Positions 35,343 to 45,400 of a DNA stretch of 64,000 nt are shown piece by piece. The position numbers and the translations under genes are program-made. Source of the stretch: CAWHMS01 sp963830495 (GTDB lineage: Bacteria > Actinomycetota > Actinomycetes > Propionibacteriales > Nocardioidaceae); the NCBI GenBank assembly GCA_963830495.1, contig CAWHMS010000003.1, positions 744,001 through 808,000 of the forward strand, written 5' to 3'. Position 1 is the stretch's first letter, and every line of letters begins with the position of its first letter. The notes beneath the pieces are model-generated. The model saw only the letters and a list, made by a program, of their open reading frames with translations. It was not told where the DNA came from and ran no database searches.

Positions 35343-36955
35343 CGCGGGTCCTCCTGAGTCGTGCCCCGCAAGGAGGCGGCGACGCTGTGCACGTGTGCGG
35401 CGGGGTCACCGCCGCCGACGCGGTCGAGCGCCGCGACCTCGACCACCGTACCCTCCGCGTCCTCCCGCACTCGGATCCAGGTACGGCGCGGACGGATGAA
35501 CAGCGACCCCAGCAAGCCGACGATGGCAGCAACCACGCCGACCAGAGGCACGACCCGTCCCGGCGACTTGCTGATCTGCAGCTTGACCCAACGTTCGTAG
35601 CCGTCGAAGGTGATCGTTCCGGCACCACCCACGAGGTCGATCGTCTCGCCTTCCTGCAGCATCAACGCCTGCGGAGCGCCGCCGGAGCGAATCTGTTTCA
35701 TCCCGTTCTTGTCGAGCACGTACACCGACTGGGCCAGCCCGTCATCCAGCCCGAGGTCGCCGCGATACGGGATGAGCGACAGCACCGGGTTGTCCGCGTC
35801 AGGGAACGCCGAGTAGGGCTGGCCTTCCGGGGTCAGCGCCCCTGTCGGAAAGAAGTAGCCCTCGAAACCGAGCTGGGTCGGCTCGGCGTCTGGCACCTTC
35901 ACCACGCCGTACGAGACGAAGGACCCGTCCTCGGGCAGGAACACCACCGGTCCCGAGAACGCCACGTCCCCGCTGCCGTCCCGGATGGTCACCCGGGGGG
36001 CGTAGCCGTGCCCGACCAGGTAGACCGAGGTGCCGTCCACCGTCAGCGGCTCGTTCACCCGCAGGTCGTAGGCCCGCGGCTCGGCACCCGGCTCGTCCAC
36101 GACCGTCAGCGCCGCCTCGAACGAGAGCGGGGTGCCCGCGCCCGGCCCGGTGCGCTCCCACTCGACGTCGAAGGCGTCGACCGTGAAGCTGAACGGCGAG
36201 AGTGCACCTTCGTCGAAGCTGGCGCCGGGGGTGAACTCGTCGTACTGGATCAACGTGTTGGAGAAGCCGCGGCCGACGACCACCGATGCGCTGCCGCGAA
36301 AACCGAACAACCAGGTCGCCGCCACCCCGACCAGCACGACGACCAGCGCGATGTGGAAGACCAGGTTCCCGCCCTCGCGGAGGTATCCCTTCTCGGCGCA
36401 CACCACGACCGAGCCGCGCTCCTCGTGGACGTCGACGCGGCGGCGCTGAGAACGCAGCAGCCGTGCTGCCGCGGCCGCCTGCTCGGAGACCGGCGTCTCC
36501 GTCCGCCAGCTGCTGTATGCCGACAACCGACCGAGGTTGCGTGGCGCCATCGGAGGCCGGCCACGCGCAGACCTCATGTAGACCCCGACCCGGGGGATGA
36601 TGCAGCCGACGAGAGAAAGCATCAGCAGCAAGTACGTCGCACTGAACCAGACCGAGCTGTAGACCTCGAACATGCCCAGCCACTCGAACACCGGGGTCAG
36701 GTCGGGATGCCGGTCCTTGAAGGCGGCGACGGCCGACGGGTCCACCCGCTGCTGCGGCACGAGCGAGCCGGGTATGGCGGCCACCGCCAGCAGGAACAGC
36801 AGGATGAGCGCGGTGCGCATCGACGTGAGCTGGCGCCAGAACCACCTAGCCATCCCTCCCGGCCCGAGGGCAGGGGCGGCCACCCGACGACGCGGGTCTG
36901 GCGGGCCGTCGCCGGATGGCGGGCCGGCCGGCTCAGACAGCAGTTTCGAAGCCAC
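35339..36955 (-). CDS. resB: Cytochrome c biogenesis protein ResB
   Basis: This partner of CcsB in System II cytochrome c maturation has 538 residues. It has three N-terminal membrane helices (LILLFLLAVAAIPGSLVPQQ, SVWFSATYLLLMLSLVGCII and NLVFHIALVVVLVGVAATWL), a large extracytoplasmic domain and a last helix near residue 465. The block GSLVPQQRVDPSA is typical of the family. The start is a GTG at 36953-36955 inside the 3' end of ccdA, an overlap of 23 bases. An internal ATG 34 codons later would also fit and would remove a Pro-rich extension. Confidence 0.92.
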   Translation of the reverse strand: MASKLLSEPAGPPSGDGPPDPRRRVAAPALGPGGMARWFWRQLTSMRTALILLFLLAVAAIPGSLVPQQRVDPSAVAAFKDRHPDLTPVFEWLGMFEVYSSVWFSATYLLLMLSLVGCIIPRVGVYMRSARGRPPMAPRNLGRLSAYSSWRTETPVSEQAAAAARLLRSQRRRVDVHEERGSVVVCAEKGYLREGGNLVFHIALVVVLVGVAATWLFGFRGSASVVVGRGFSNTLIQYDEFTPGASFDEGALSPFSFTVDAFDVEWERTGPGAGTPLSFEAALTVVDEPGAEPRAYDLRVNEPLTVDGTSVYLVGHGYAPRVTIRDGSGDVAFSGPVVFLPEDGSFVSYGVVKVPDAEPTQLGFEGYFFPTGALTPEGQPYSAFPDADNPVLSLIPYRGDLGLDDGLAQSVYVLDKNGMKQIRSGGAPQALMLQEGETIDLVGGAGTITFDGYERWVKLQISKSPGRVVPLVGVVAAIVGLLGSLFIRPRRTWIRVREDAEGTVVEVAALDRVGGGDPAAHVHSVAASLRGTTQEDPR

Positions 36956-37736
36956 CGATCCACCCTTGCATCGACGCGATCATCTCTGCCCAGGCCCCGG
37001 TCAACATGAGCAGGCCCACCGTGACCAGCATCGCTCCGCCGAGCCGCATGACCCAGATCTGGTGGCGGCGGACGAAGCCGACGGTCTCCATCATCCGGCT
37101 GAAGCCGACGGCGGCGAGCACGAAGGGGATGCCTAGTCCGAGGCAGTACACGAACGCCAGCAGCGCGCCCCGGCTCGGATTCGCTCCGAACGTGCCCCCG
37201 AGAGTCAGCACAGCGCCCAGGGTCGGACCGATGCAGGGCGTCCAGCCCAGTCCGAACAGCACCCCGAGCATCGGCGCAGCGGAGACGCCGACTGCGGGCA
37301 CGGAGTGCACGCGTACGTCGCGCTGAAGCCACGGGACCACGCCCGCGAAGACGAGGCCGAGCACCACGGTCAGGAGTCCGAGCACCTTCGTCAAGGTCTC
37401 CTCGTGGTCTGCCAACCAGAAGCCGAGCTGGCCGAATGCCCCCCCGAGCGCGACGAACACGAACGAGAAGCCGAGCACGAAGAGCAGACTGCCTTGCAGC
37501 ATTCTGCCCCGGTTGCCGGCGCTACCGTGCTCGACGATGTCCGCGCCGGAGAGCCCAGTCACGTACGACAGATAGCCCGGCAGCAGCGGCAGCACGCACG
37601 GAGAGAAGAAGGACACCGCTCCGGCGATCAGGGCCACCGGCATCGCCAGCAGGATCGACCCGCTCAACGCCGTATCCGCGAACCAGTCGCCCACGGTGGC
37701 CGCCGGCAGCGGCGGAGGAGACGCGACGACCATCAC
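36933..37736 (-). CDS. ccdA: Cytochrome c biogenesis protein CcdA
   Basis: This membrane thiol-disulfide carrier moves reducing power from cytoplasmic thioredoxin to the outside, where it keeps apocytochrome c thiols reduced. It has 267 residues and about six helices. The redox Cys pair is in FFSPCVLPLLPG and GWTPCIGPTLGA. It lies five bases after the thioredoxin-like gene tlpA, its likely electron acceptor. Confidence 0.93.
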   Translation of the reverse strand: MMVVASPPPLPAATVGDWFADTALSGSILLAMPVALIAGAVSFFSPCVLPLLPGYLSYVTGLSGADIVEHGSAGNRGRMLQGSLLFVLGFSFVFVALGGAFGQLGFWLADHEETLTKVLGLLTVVLGLVFAGVVPWLQRDVRVHSVPAVGVSAAPMLGVLFGLGWTPCIGPTLGAVLTLGGTFGANPSRGALLAFVYCLGLGIPFVLAAVGFSRMMETVGFVRRHQIWVMRLGGAMLVTVGLLMLTGAWAEMIASMQGWIGGFETAV

Positions 37737-37741
37737 TCGGC

Positions 37742-38341
37742 TCAGGCCCCGCCAGTCACGTCGTGGACGACGTCGACCAGCGTCGTCTCGGTGATCGGGC
37801 CGGTCGCCAGCGCCGCGATCCGCCCCTCGGAGTCGATGACCATGGTGGTCGGCAGCGACCGCAGGTTGAACAGTCCGTAGAAGTTGAGCAACTGGCTGCC
37901 GTCGAGGTCGAGCAGGCTGGGATACGAGACCCGGTAGGACCGCACGAATGCCTCGGCGGCCGACGGCTCGTCCCTGCTGTTGATGCCGAGGAACTGTACG
38001 TCGCCCAGCCGCTTCGAGGCCCGGACCAGGTCGTCAGCCTCAGCCCGGCACGGAGCACACCACGACGCCCAGACGTTCACCACGATGGGCGAGCCGGCGT
38101 ACGCCGTACTGTCGATCGCTCCGCCTCCCACCGCATCACCGGACAGCTGCGGAAAGTCCGGTCGATCGGAGCTTTCGATCACGACGATGGTCCCGTCCCC
38201 CGCGATGTAGCCCTTGCTGCCGGTCGCGCTCTGATCGGAAGCCGAGCAGCCCGACAGCGCGAGAACCCCCCAGGCCAAGGCTCCGACGACCGCCGTGGTA
38301 CGCCGGGGTCGTGATGCGCTGAGGAGGCGACTCAGGGTCAT
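37742..38341 (-). CDS. TlpA/ResA-like thioredoxin lipoprotein
   Basis: The product has 199 residues from the ATG at 38339-38341. A lipoprotein signal ends in LALSGC (Cys 32), so the domain faces outwards. The thioredoxin fold has the redox motif WASWCAPCRAE and the cis-Pro in SLPTTMVID. It should reduce the heme-binding Cys pair of apocytochrome c, taking electrons from CcdA. The ATG overlaps the stop of the histidine phosphatase gene (ATGA). Confidence 0.9.
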   Translation of the reverse strand: MTLSRLLSASRPRRTTAVVGALAWGVLALSGCSASDQSATGSKGYIAGDGTIVVIESSDRPDFPQLSGDAVGGGAIDSTAYAGSPIVVNVWASWCAPCRAEADDLVRASKRLGDVQFLGINSRDEPSAAEAFVRSYRVSYPSLLDLDGSQLLNFYGLFNLRSLPTTMVIDSEGRIAALATGPITETTLVDVVHDVTGGA

Positions 38342-38994
38342 GCCCCAGCCGTGAACTTCTTGCTCGCGCGCACCGGCACCAGGTCGGCGGCCGGCTCGGA
38401 GTAGGCCACCGAGACGACCTGGTCCCCCACGTAGCTGACGCTGGTCAGACTGGCGAGACTGCACTGTCGGCGTCGGGGGTCGTGCGCGAGACGCCGCCCC
38501 TCGAGGAAAGACCGCACGCTCCAGATCGGCAGCTGGTGCGACACGATCAACGCCTCGCGACCGGCGGCGTTGACGCGCGCGTCGTGCAGCGCGGCGAGCA
38601 TCCGGATGACGATGTCGCGGTACGGCTCGCCCCACGACGGCCGGAACGGGTTGTAGAGATGGCGCCAGGTCGACGGCTTGCGCAGGGCGCCGTCGCCGAC
38701 CCCGAAGTGCATGCCCTCGAAGGTGTTGGCCGCCTCGATCACGCGCTCGTCGGTCACGATGGCGAGCCCGAGCGTGTCCGCAGTCGGGCGCGCGGTCTGC
38801 TGGGCCCGCTCGAGCGGCGAGGACACCAGGTAGCCGATGTCGCGGTCCTTGAGCGTGATGGCGACACGCTCGGCCATCTGCACCCCGATGTCGCTGAGGT
38901 GGTATCCGGGGAGGCGCCCGTAGAGGATCCCGTCGGGGTTGAACACCTCCCCGTGCCGGAGCAGGTGGACGACTGTGGAGTCGGACGAGGTCAT
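38338..38994 (-). CDS. Histidine phosphatase-family protein
   Basis: This phosphoglycerate mutase-like phosphatase has 218 residues. The catalytic His is in the motif LLRHGEVFNP. A conserved Arg follows in SSPLERAQQT, Glu in TFEGMHFG and the second His in LIVSHQLPIW. The substrate is unknown. It lies between hemL and the cytochrome c genes with four-base overlaps on both sides, a position kept in other actinobacteria, so a link to heme or cytochrome c supply is possible but unproven. Confidence 0.85.
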   Translation of the reverse strand: MTSSDSTVVHLLRHGEVFNPDGILYGRLPGYHLSDIGVQMAERVAITLKDRDIGYLVSSPLERAQQTARPTADTLGLAIVTDERVIEAANTFEGMHFGVGDGALRKPSTWRHLYNPFRPSWGEPYRDIVIRMLAALHDARVNAAGREALIVSHQLPIWSVRSFLEGRRLAHDPRRRQCSLASLTSVSYVGDQVVSVAYSEPAADLVPVRASKKFTAGA

Positions 38995-40349
38995 GAGGTC
39001 CCTTCGTCAGGTCGCGTCGAGTCCGCAGCAGCGGCTGCTGCGGCGGCGGCAGGCAATGCGGTGGCGATGCGATCGAGCGCGCGGTCGTCGTGCGCCGCAC
39101 TGACGAACCACGCCTCGAACGCACTCGGTGGCAGATACACCCCGCGGTCGAGCATCGCGTGGAAGAACGCCCGGAACCGGTACAGCGCCTGCCGCGAAGC
39201 GTGGGCGAAGTCCCGGACCTCGGTCACGGCGACGTCTTCAAGGAAGAACGCGCTGAACATGTTGCCCGCCGCCTGGACGACGTGCGGAACCCCCGCCTCG
39301 TCGAGCGCCTTCGTCACCAGCCCGGCGATGGCCGCCGCGGCGGCGTCGAGTCGCGCGTAGACCTCGTCGGTCGCGCATCGCAGCGTCGTCAGGCCAGCCG
39401 TGGTGGCCACTGGGTTCCCCGACAGCGTGCCCGCCTGGTAGACCGGGCCGCCCGGCGCCAGGTGAGCCATGACGTCGGCACGGCCTCCGAATGCCGCCGC
39501 CGGGAAGCCGCCGCCCATGACCTTGCCGAAGGTCATCAGGTCCGGTCGCCACCCCTCGATCGCGCCGTCCAGTCCCCAGTAGCCCGCCCGACTGACCCGG
39601 AAGCCCGTCATGACCTCGTCGCTGATGAACAGCGCGCCGTGTTCACGGCAAAGCGCCGCCAGCCCGGCGTTATAGCCGGGCTCCGGCGGGACCGCGCCCA
39701 TGTTCCCCGCCGCCGCCTCGGTGATCACGCAGGCGATCCGATCGCCGTACGTCGCAAACACCTCGGCGACAGCCGCCTCGTCGTTGTACGGCAGCACCAC
39801 CGTGCTCTCCGCCGCGCCCCTAGTGACCCCGGGATTGGCAGGCAGGCCGAGCGTGGCGACTCCGGAACCGGCCGCGACCAGCAACGAGTCGGCGTGGCCG
39901 TGATAGCAGCCCTCGAACTTCACGACCAGGTCCCGTCCGGTGAAGCCGCGGGCCAGCCGGACCGCGGACATCGTCGCCTCGGTTCCCGACGACACCAGCC
40001 GCACCTGGTCGACCGGGGTGCGGACCAGGATCTCCTCGGCCAGCTCGACCTCGGCTTCGGTGGGTGTGCCGAAGGAGCTGCCGCGGGCGACCACCCGGTT
40101 GACTGCCTCGACGACCTCGGGGTGCGCGTGACCGAGGATCAGCGGGCCCCACGAGCAGACCAGGTCGACGTACTCGTTCCCGTCGACGTCGTACAGGTAG
40201 GGGCCGTCGCCGCGCGCCATGAACCGCGGCGTGCCGCCGACGGCTCGGAAGGCCCGGACCGGGCTGTTGACCCCGCCGGGCGTGACCCGCTGAGCCCGGG
40301 CGAACAGCTCGTCGGAGCCGCGGGCAGAGGGTGCAGGGCGGGAGGTCAC
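38991..40349 (-). CDS. hemL: Glutamate-1-semialdehyde 2,1-aminomutase
   Basis: This PLP enzyme makes 5-aminolevulinate from glutamate-1-semialdehyde, the product of HemA (encoded at 49421-50722). It has 452 residues. The PLP Lys is in LMTFGKVMGGGFPAAAFGG. Other family blocks are TPGGVNSPVRAF and SSGTEATMSAVRLARGFTG. A run of about ten Ala near the C-terminus (LPAAAAAAAAADS) is coded by a GCN repeat around 39030-39055. The start is a GTG at 40347-40349. It leads the hemL-phosphatase-tlpA-ccdA-resB-ccsB unit. Confidence 0.95.
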   Translation of the reverse strand: MTSRPAPSARGSDELFARAQRVTPGGVNSPVRAFRAVGGTPRFMARGDGPYLYDVDGNEYVDLVCSWGPLILGHAHPEVVEAVNRVVARGSSFGTPTEAEVELAEEILVRTPVDQVRLVSSGTEATMSAVRLARGFTGRDLVVKFEGCYHGHADSLLVAAGSGVATLGLPANPGVTRGAAESTVVLPYNDEAAVAEVFATYGDRIACVITEAAAGNMGAVPPEPGYNAGLAALCREHGALFISDEVMTGFRVSRAGYWGLDGAIEGWRPDLMTFGKVMGGGFPAAAFGGRADVMAHLAPGGPVYQAGTLSGNPVATTAGLTTLRCATDEVYARLDAAAAAIAGLVTKALDEAGVPHVVQAAGNMFSAFFLEDVAVTEVRDFAHASRQALYRFRAFFHAMLDRGVYLPPSAFEAWFVSAAHDDRALDRIATALPAAAAAAAAADSTRPDEGTS

Positions 40350-40410
40350 CGATCCATTGTTGCCGAGACCCCGGGCGCAGCCGAACCCGGCCGCTGTGAC
40401 GCTCGCCGCC

Positions 40411-40605
40411 TCAGAACTTCACCACCAGGTCGTAGGCGCCCTCACTGAGCTGCCGCGACGTCTGGCCGGGCCGGTTCGCGAACAACGCGAGCATCGGGCT
40501 GTTCTCGAACCACACGGCTGCGGGTCGACCATGGTGGGTCACCGTCCCGACGGCCGTCAGCTCGGTGCCGTCCGGCGGTGGTGCACTGGGCTGCATCGAG
40601 GTCAT
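40411..40605 (-). CDS. Small protein of unknown function
   Basis: The product has 64 residues and I do not recognise its family. It has a Pro-rich start, a block AVWFENSPMLALFANRPGQT and ends in YDLVVKF. No membrane helix or signal peptide is visible. Codons end mostly in G or C, as in real genes here, and GAAGGA lies seven bases before the ATG, which supports expression. It starts three bases after the end of the MFS-cyclic nucleotide gene, so the two are probably co-transcribed and may act together. Confidence 0.6.
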   Translation of the reverse strand: MTSMQPSAPPPDGTELTAVGTVTHHGRPAAVWFENSPMLALFANRPGQTSRQLSEGAYDLVVKF

Positions 40606-40608
40606 GGC

Positions 40609-42348
40609 TCATCCTTCCTGTCGTGGATCGAGCTCCGGCACCGCAGCATCGGCCGAGACTCCCGAGGCAAGCCGCACCCGCATGCCCTGGAGGAGAGCCA
40701 CCGAAGGAGCCGACTCAGCCATGGCGTCGAGCACCTCTGCACCTTCGAAGCGCACCAGGGTGCTGTCCGAGACCGCGGTGACCGTGGCGGTGCGCGGACT
40801 CCGGGTCAGGATCCCGATCTCGCCGAACCACGTGTCCGGCCCCAAGTCCCTGAGATGCCTCTGGTCACCGTCCGGGGCGCGACAGGTGACGCTCATGGCA
40901 CCGCTCTCGACGAGGTAGAGCGCATCGGCCGGGTCGCCCTCGGTCACGACGATCTCCCCCCGATCGGCGGTCTCGACATGACTCGTCGCCGCGAGCCGCT
41001 CGAGCACCGGGCGAGCCGTCGCGTCCAGCAGCCCGCTGGCACCGAGCCGACGGACCATCGGGTCGAGCTCGGCGGCCCGCTGCGCCGTACGACGCTCGAG
41101 CCGTGACAACCAGGGCACGAGCAGCAGCACCGGGACCGGCACGCCGAGGCCGAGCACGAGCAGCACGGTGTCCAGGCCCCACCGGCCGATCAACAACGGC
41201 GCCAGGAACGCGCCCGCGATGTTGGCGAGCACCAGGAGCGCCTCGTGGGCGCCGAGCGCGCGACCGCACAGCGACGGAGCCAGGGCGCGCTGGATCGCTG
41301 TGACTGCCAGCACCTCGGCGGTGAGGAACGAGAAGCCACGCACGATCTGCAGCGCGACCGCAGGCAGCAGACCGTCCACGAGCACCAGCGCCGCGGTCGG
41401 GAGCGACAGGGTCAGGATGGACACGACGACCACCGGTGTCAGCCGCATCCGGGCGGCGACCCGGTCCAGGAACGGAGACATCAACAGTCCGCCGAAGGCG
41501 GTGCCTGCCAGGAGGTAGCCGTACGCCTCCGCACCTGCCCCCAGCGAGACCCCTAGCTCGACGAACAGCACGGTGTCGAAGCCGTAGACGAAGAAGACCA
41601 CCAGCGCGAGGACGGCGAAGACGGCCGCGCTCGGCTGGGAGAAGAGCGCTCCGGCTCCACCCGCCAACCTGCCCAGCGCTCCGACCTCGCCGCCTTTGGC
41701 CACGTCCACCGGACGGCTGCGCACGGTCATCCGTGAGGTCACACCGGCCGCCACGGCCAGACAGCCCACGCACAGCGCGATCGGCAACTCGGGGCCGACC
41801 GTGGCAGTCAGCCCCGCCCCGATGAACGGTGCGACGGCGACGACGCCGTACTCGGTGAGGAAGGCGAGCGTGTTCGCGGCGCCGAGATCCTGTTCCCTGG
41901 TGATCCTCGGCATCAGCGCACCGACGATCGGCGACCGCACGATCCCAGGCACCCAGGCGACCATGTGCAGCAGTAGGATCAGCCAGAGCGACCCGTCGAG
42001 GAGCACCGCGCCCAGCAGAGCGACCGTGATCACCGCCATGACGAGGTAGGACTGCACGAGCAGCCGGACCTGCTCGCGGCGGGCCACCAAGAGCCCAGCC
42101 CAAGTCCCGAGCACCAGGATCGGCAGGAAACGCGTGATCGTGAGCGCGGCGACCCAGAACGCCGAGCCGGTGCGGTCGAAGATATACGCCGCCAGGGCGA
42201 CGAAGTACGCCCAGGCGCCCAGGTACGACACCGCCCGACCGAGGAGCAGACGCCGGGCGTCCGGCCCAGCGAGCACGCGGCGCATCGCCGCCCTCCCCTT
42301 GAGATCGCCCGCCCTCGGCCGCTTCGCGCCCACGCTGCCAGCATCCAT
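40609..42348 (-). CDS. MFS transporter fused to a cyclic nucleotide-binding domain
   Basis: The product has 579 residues. About 400 residues form a major facilitator domain with 10 to 12 helices. Residues from about 450 to 565 form a Crp-like cyclic nucleotide-binding domain with GEIVVTEGDPADALYLVESG and the phosphate-binding cassette WFGEIGILTRSPRTATV, which keeps the Glu and Arg expected to hold cAMP or cGMP. Transport may therefore be gated by a cyclic nucleotide. The substrate is unknown. No ribosome binding site is seen. Instead a perfect palindrome lies just before the ATG. Confidence 0.85.
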   Translation of the reverse strand: MDAGSVGAKRPRAGDLKGRAAMRRVLAGPDARRLLLGRAVSYLGAWAYFVALAAYIFDRTGSAFWVAALTITRFLPILVLGTWAGLLVARREQVRLLVQSYLVMAVITVALLGAVLLDGSLWLILLLHMVAWVPGIVRSPIVGALMPRITREQDLGAANTLAFLTEYGVVAVAPFIGAGLTATVGPELPIALCVGCLAVAAGVTSRMTVRSRPVDVAKGGEVGALGRLAGGAGALFSQPSAAVFAVLALVVFFVYGFDTVLFVELGVSLGAGAEAYGYLLAGTAFGGLLMSPFLDRVAARMRLTPVVVVSILTLSLPTAALVLVDGLLPAVALQIVRGFSFLTAEVLAVTAIQRALAPSLCGRALGAHEALLVLANIAGAFLAPLLIGRWGLDTVLLVLGLGVPVPVLLLVPWLSRLERRTAQRAAELDPMVRRLGASGLLDATARPVLERLAATSHVETADRGEIVVTEGDPADALYLVESGAMSVTCRAPDGDQRHLRDLGPDTWFGEIGILTRSPRTATVTAVSDSTLVRFEGAEVLDAMAESAPSVALLQGMRVRLASGVSADAAVPELDPRQEG

Positions 42349-42353
42349 GCAAG

Positions 42354-42371
42354 GCGTTGCCTCGGCAACGC
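42354..42371. promoter_or_regulatory. Perfect 8-base inverted repeat before the MFS-cNMP gene
   Basis: GCGTTGCC-TC-GGCAACGC lies five bases before the MFS ATG (minus strand) and 38 bases before the -10 of the divergent protease gene. It could be an operator serving one or both genes, or an RNA hairpin at the 5' end of the MFS transcript. Confidence 0.5.
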
Positions 42372-42408
42372 GGCTCCCGCATCGGTCGAGCCGGCCCGCC
42401 AGCCGCGT

Positions 42409-42414
42409 TATGGT
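42409..42414 (+). promoter_or_regulatory. -10 element of probable leaderless promoter
   Basis: TATGGT ends eight bases before the ATG at 42423, with no ribosome binding site between. Confidence 0.5.
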
Positions 42415-42422
42415 CGGTGACC

Positions 42423-45400
42423 ATGGCCGCCGATGCGTACCTCCGCTTCCCGCATGTCCGTGACGACCAGGTCGTCTTCGTCGCCGACAACGACGTCTGG
42501 CTGGCTTCTACCGACGGAGGCCGGGCCTACCGGATCAGCAGCGACCAGGCCCCCGCCGCGTCACCCCGGCTCTCGGCCGACGGGTCCCTGGTCGCCTGGA
42601 CCTCGCTCCGTGCCGGCGCCCACGAGGTGTACGTCGCACCGGTCGACGGAGGCGTGGCCACGCGGCTCACCTACTGGGGGCAACGGCAGACCCGGGTCGG
42701 TGGCTGGATCTCCGCCACGGAGATCCTCGTGCTGAGCGCCGTCGGCCAGGCGGAGGCGGACCGGGTCTTCGCCCACGCGGTCCCGATCGACGGCAGCCCG
42801 TCGCGCCCGCTCCCGTTCGGTTGGGTAGCAGGTGTGGCCTTCGGGCCCGACGGCGGCGCCCTGCTGTCGACGGTGAGCACGGTCGAGCCGGCGTGGTGGA
42901 AGGGCTATCGCGGGGGGACGGCCGGGCAGCTGTGGCTGGACCTGACCGGCGCCGGCGAGTTCAAGCGCATCTTCGCCGATCTCCCGTCCAGCCTGGTCAG
43001 CCCGCTGTGGACCGTCGGAGCGGATGGCCGGCATCGGGTCGGGTTCTGTTCCGACCACGACGGCCGCGGCCACCTCTACAGCGCGCCGGTGGGCAAACGC
43101 GCCCCGAGCACCTCCCGACTGGTCTGTCACACCGAGCAGGACGAGCACGAGTACTACGTCCGACACGCGACCTCGGACGGCCGCCAGGTGGTCTACCAGG
43201 CGGGCGGCACCGTCTACCTGGTGGCGTCCCTGCACGACGACGCCGCCCCTGGGCGCCTCGACATCCGGCTGCCGGGGGCCCGCACCCTGCGCCGACGGGC
43301 TCCGCTCAAGGTCGGGCGCAGCATCGCCTCGGTCTCACCCGACGCCACCGGTCGGGTCTCGGCGATCGAGGCGCGCGGCACGGTGCACTGGGTGACCCAC
43401 CGTGACGGTCCGGTCCGCGCGCTCGCGACCGGGTCGCGGGTCCGCCGACGGCTCCCCGTGGTGCTCGGGACGACCTCCCGCGTCGCCTGGGTGACCGACG
43501 AGGGTGGGGACGATGCGATCGAGCTGGTCGCTACCGACAACGCTGCAGCCCGACCGGCAACGCTGGTCGGGCCGGGGAAGCTCGGTCGGGTGCTGGAGAT
43601 CGTGGCGTCACCGGACGGTCGCCGGCTCGCCATCGCCAGCCACGACGGTCGACTCCTGACCGTCACCGTGCCGGAGGGTGAGATCTCCCGGGCAGCCGCC
43701 GTCAGGGAGCTGGACACGACGATCCACGGTGATGTCAGCGGCCTGGCCTTCTCGCCGGACTCCCGGTGGCTGGCGTGGTCAGCACCCGGACCGGAGCCGC
43801 TGCGCCAGATCAGGATCGCCGACGTCACCGGGCGGGCCGGCCCGGTCGACGTGACCCCGTTGCGCTTCAGCGACACAGAGCCGGCCTTCACCAAGGACGG
43901 CAAGCACCTCGCCTTCCTGTCCATCCGCAGCCTCGACCCGGTCTACGACGCCTTCGTCTTCGACCTTTCGTTCCCCAACGGCTGCCGCCCTCATCTGGTG
44001 CCGCTGGCCATGGACACGCCGTCGCCGTTCGACCCGCGGGTCGGCGGTCGAGCGGCCCAGAGTGCGCCGACTCCCCCGTCGAGCCCCTCGCACCCCGCCG
44101 GCTCGGGCGAGGCTTCTGGCGAACCGGGTCAGGAGCAGCCGCCCCCAGCGACCCGTGTCGACGTGGAGGGAATCGACCAACGCATCACAGCCATGCCGGT
44201 GGAGGGTGCTCGCTACTCCACGCTGCGAGCCGTGCAGGGCGGACTGGTGTGGCTGCGCCACCCGCTCACCGGGATGCTGGGCGAGGATCGAGCGAAGCTG
44301 GACGACGAACCGGCCCGGTCACGCATCGAGCACATCGACCTTGCGACCGGCAAAGTCCAGACGCTCGTCGAGGCCGCGGACTCGCTCAGCGTCTCAGGCG
44401 ACGGCTCACGGCTGGTCGTGCGCGACCACCATGACCTGATCGTGCTGCCGGCCGATCGGAAGGTGGGCAAGGATGACCCGCAGGCCGACGGTGGCGACCG
44501 GGTGAAGGTAGACCTGGACCGGGTCCGTGTCGAGGTCGACCCCGCAGCCGAGTGGACGCAGATGTATCACGAAGCCTGGCGGCTGATGCGCGACCACTAC
44601 TGGCGCGAGGACATGGGTGGGCTCGACTGGACTGCTGCCGGGAACAGGTATGCGCCCCTGCTGGAGCACCTCGGTTCGCATGACGACCTCGTCGACCTGA
44701 TCTGGGAGCTGCACGGTGAGCTCGGCTCGTCGCATGCCTTCTGCTTCCCGCCCGACGAGGGCGCCGACAACTCCCGTCGCCAGGGTCTGCTCGGCGCCGA
44801 TCTGAGCTTCGCGGACGGCCGGTGGGTGATCACCCGAGTCGTGCCGGGCGAGGCGTCCGAGCGCCGCGCCAGATCGCCGCTCACCGCGCCCGGGGTGGGT
44901 GTCAGGTCCGGCGACGCGATCGTGGCCGTGGACGGTCGTCCGACCGACGAGCAGACCAGCCCGGCGGCGCTGCTCGTCGGAGCAGCCGACAAGCCGGTCG
45001 AGCTGACGATCGCCCCGAGCAACGGTGCAGCGCAGCGACATGTCGTCGTCGTACCCCTCGCCGACGAGTTCCCGTTGCGCTACCAGGACTGGGTCAACGA
45101 TCGGCGCAGCTATGTTCACGACAGGACCGGGGGAACCATCGGCTACCTGCACGTGCCCGACATGGTCTCCGGTGGCTGGGCGCAGTTTCACCGCGACCTA
45201 CGCACCGAGGTCAACCGCGAAGCACTCATCCTCGACGTGCGCGGCAACTCCGGTGGCCACACGTCGCAGCTCGTGGTCGAGAAGCTGGCCCGCCGGATCA
45301 TCGGCTGGGACCTGTCCCGCGGATACCAGCCGATGTCTTACCCCGGCGACGCCCGGCGTGGCCCGATGGTCACGGTCGCAGACATGTACGCGGGCTCCGA

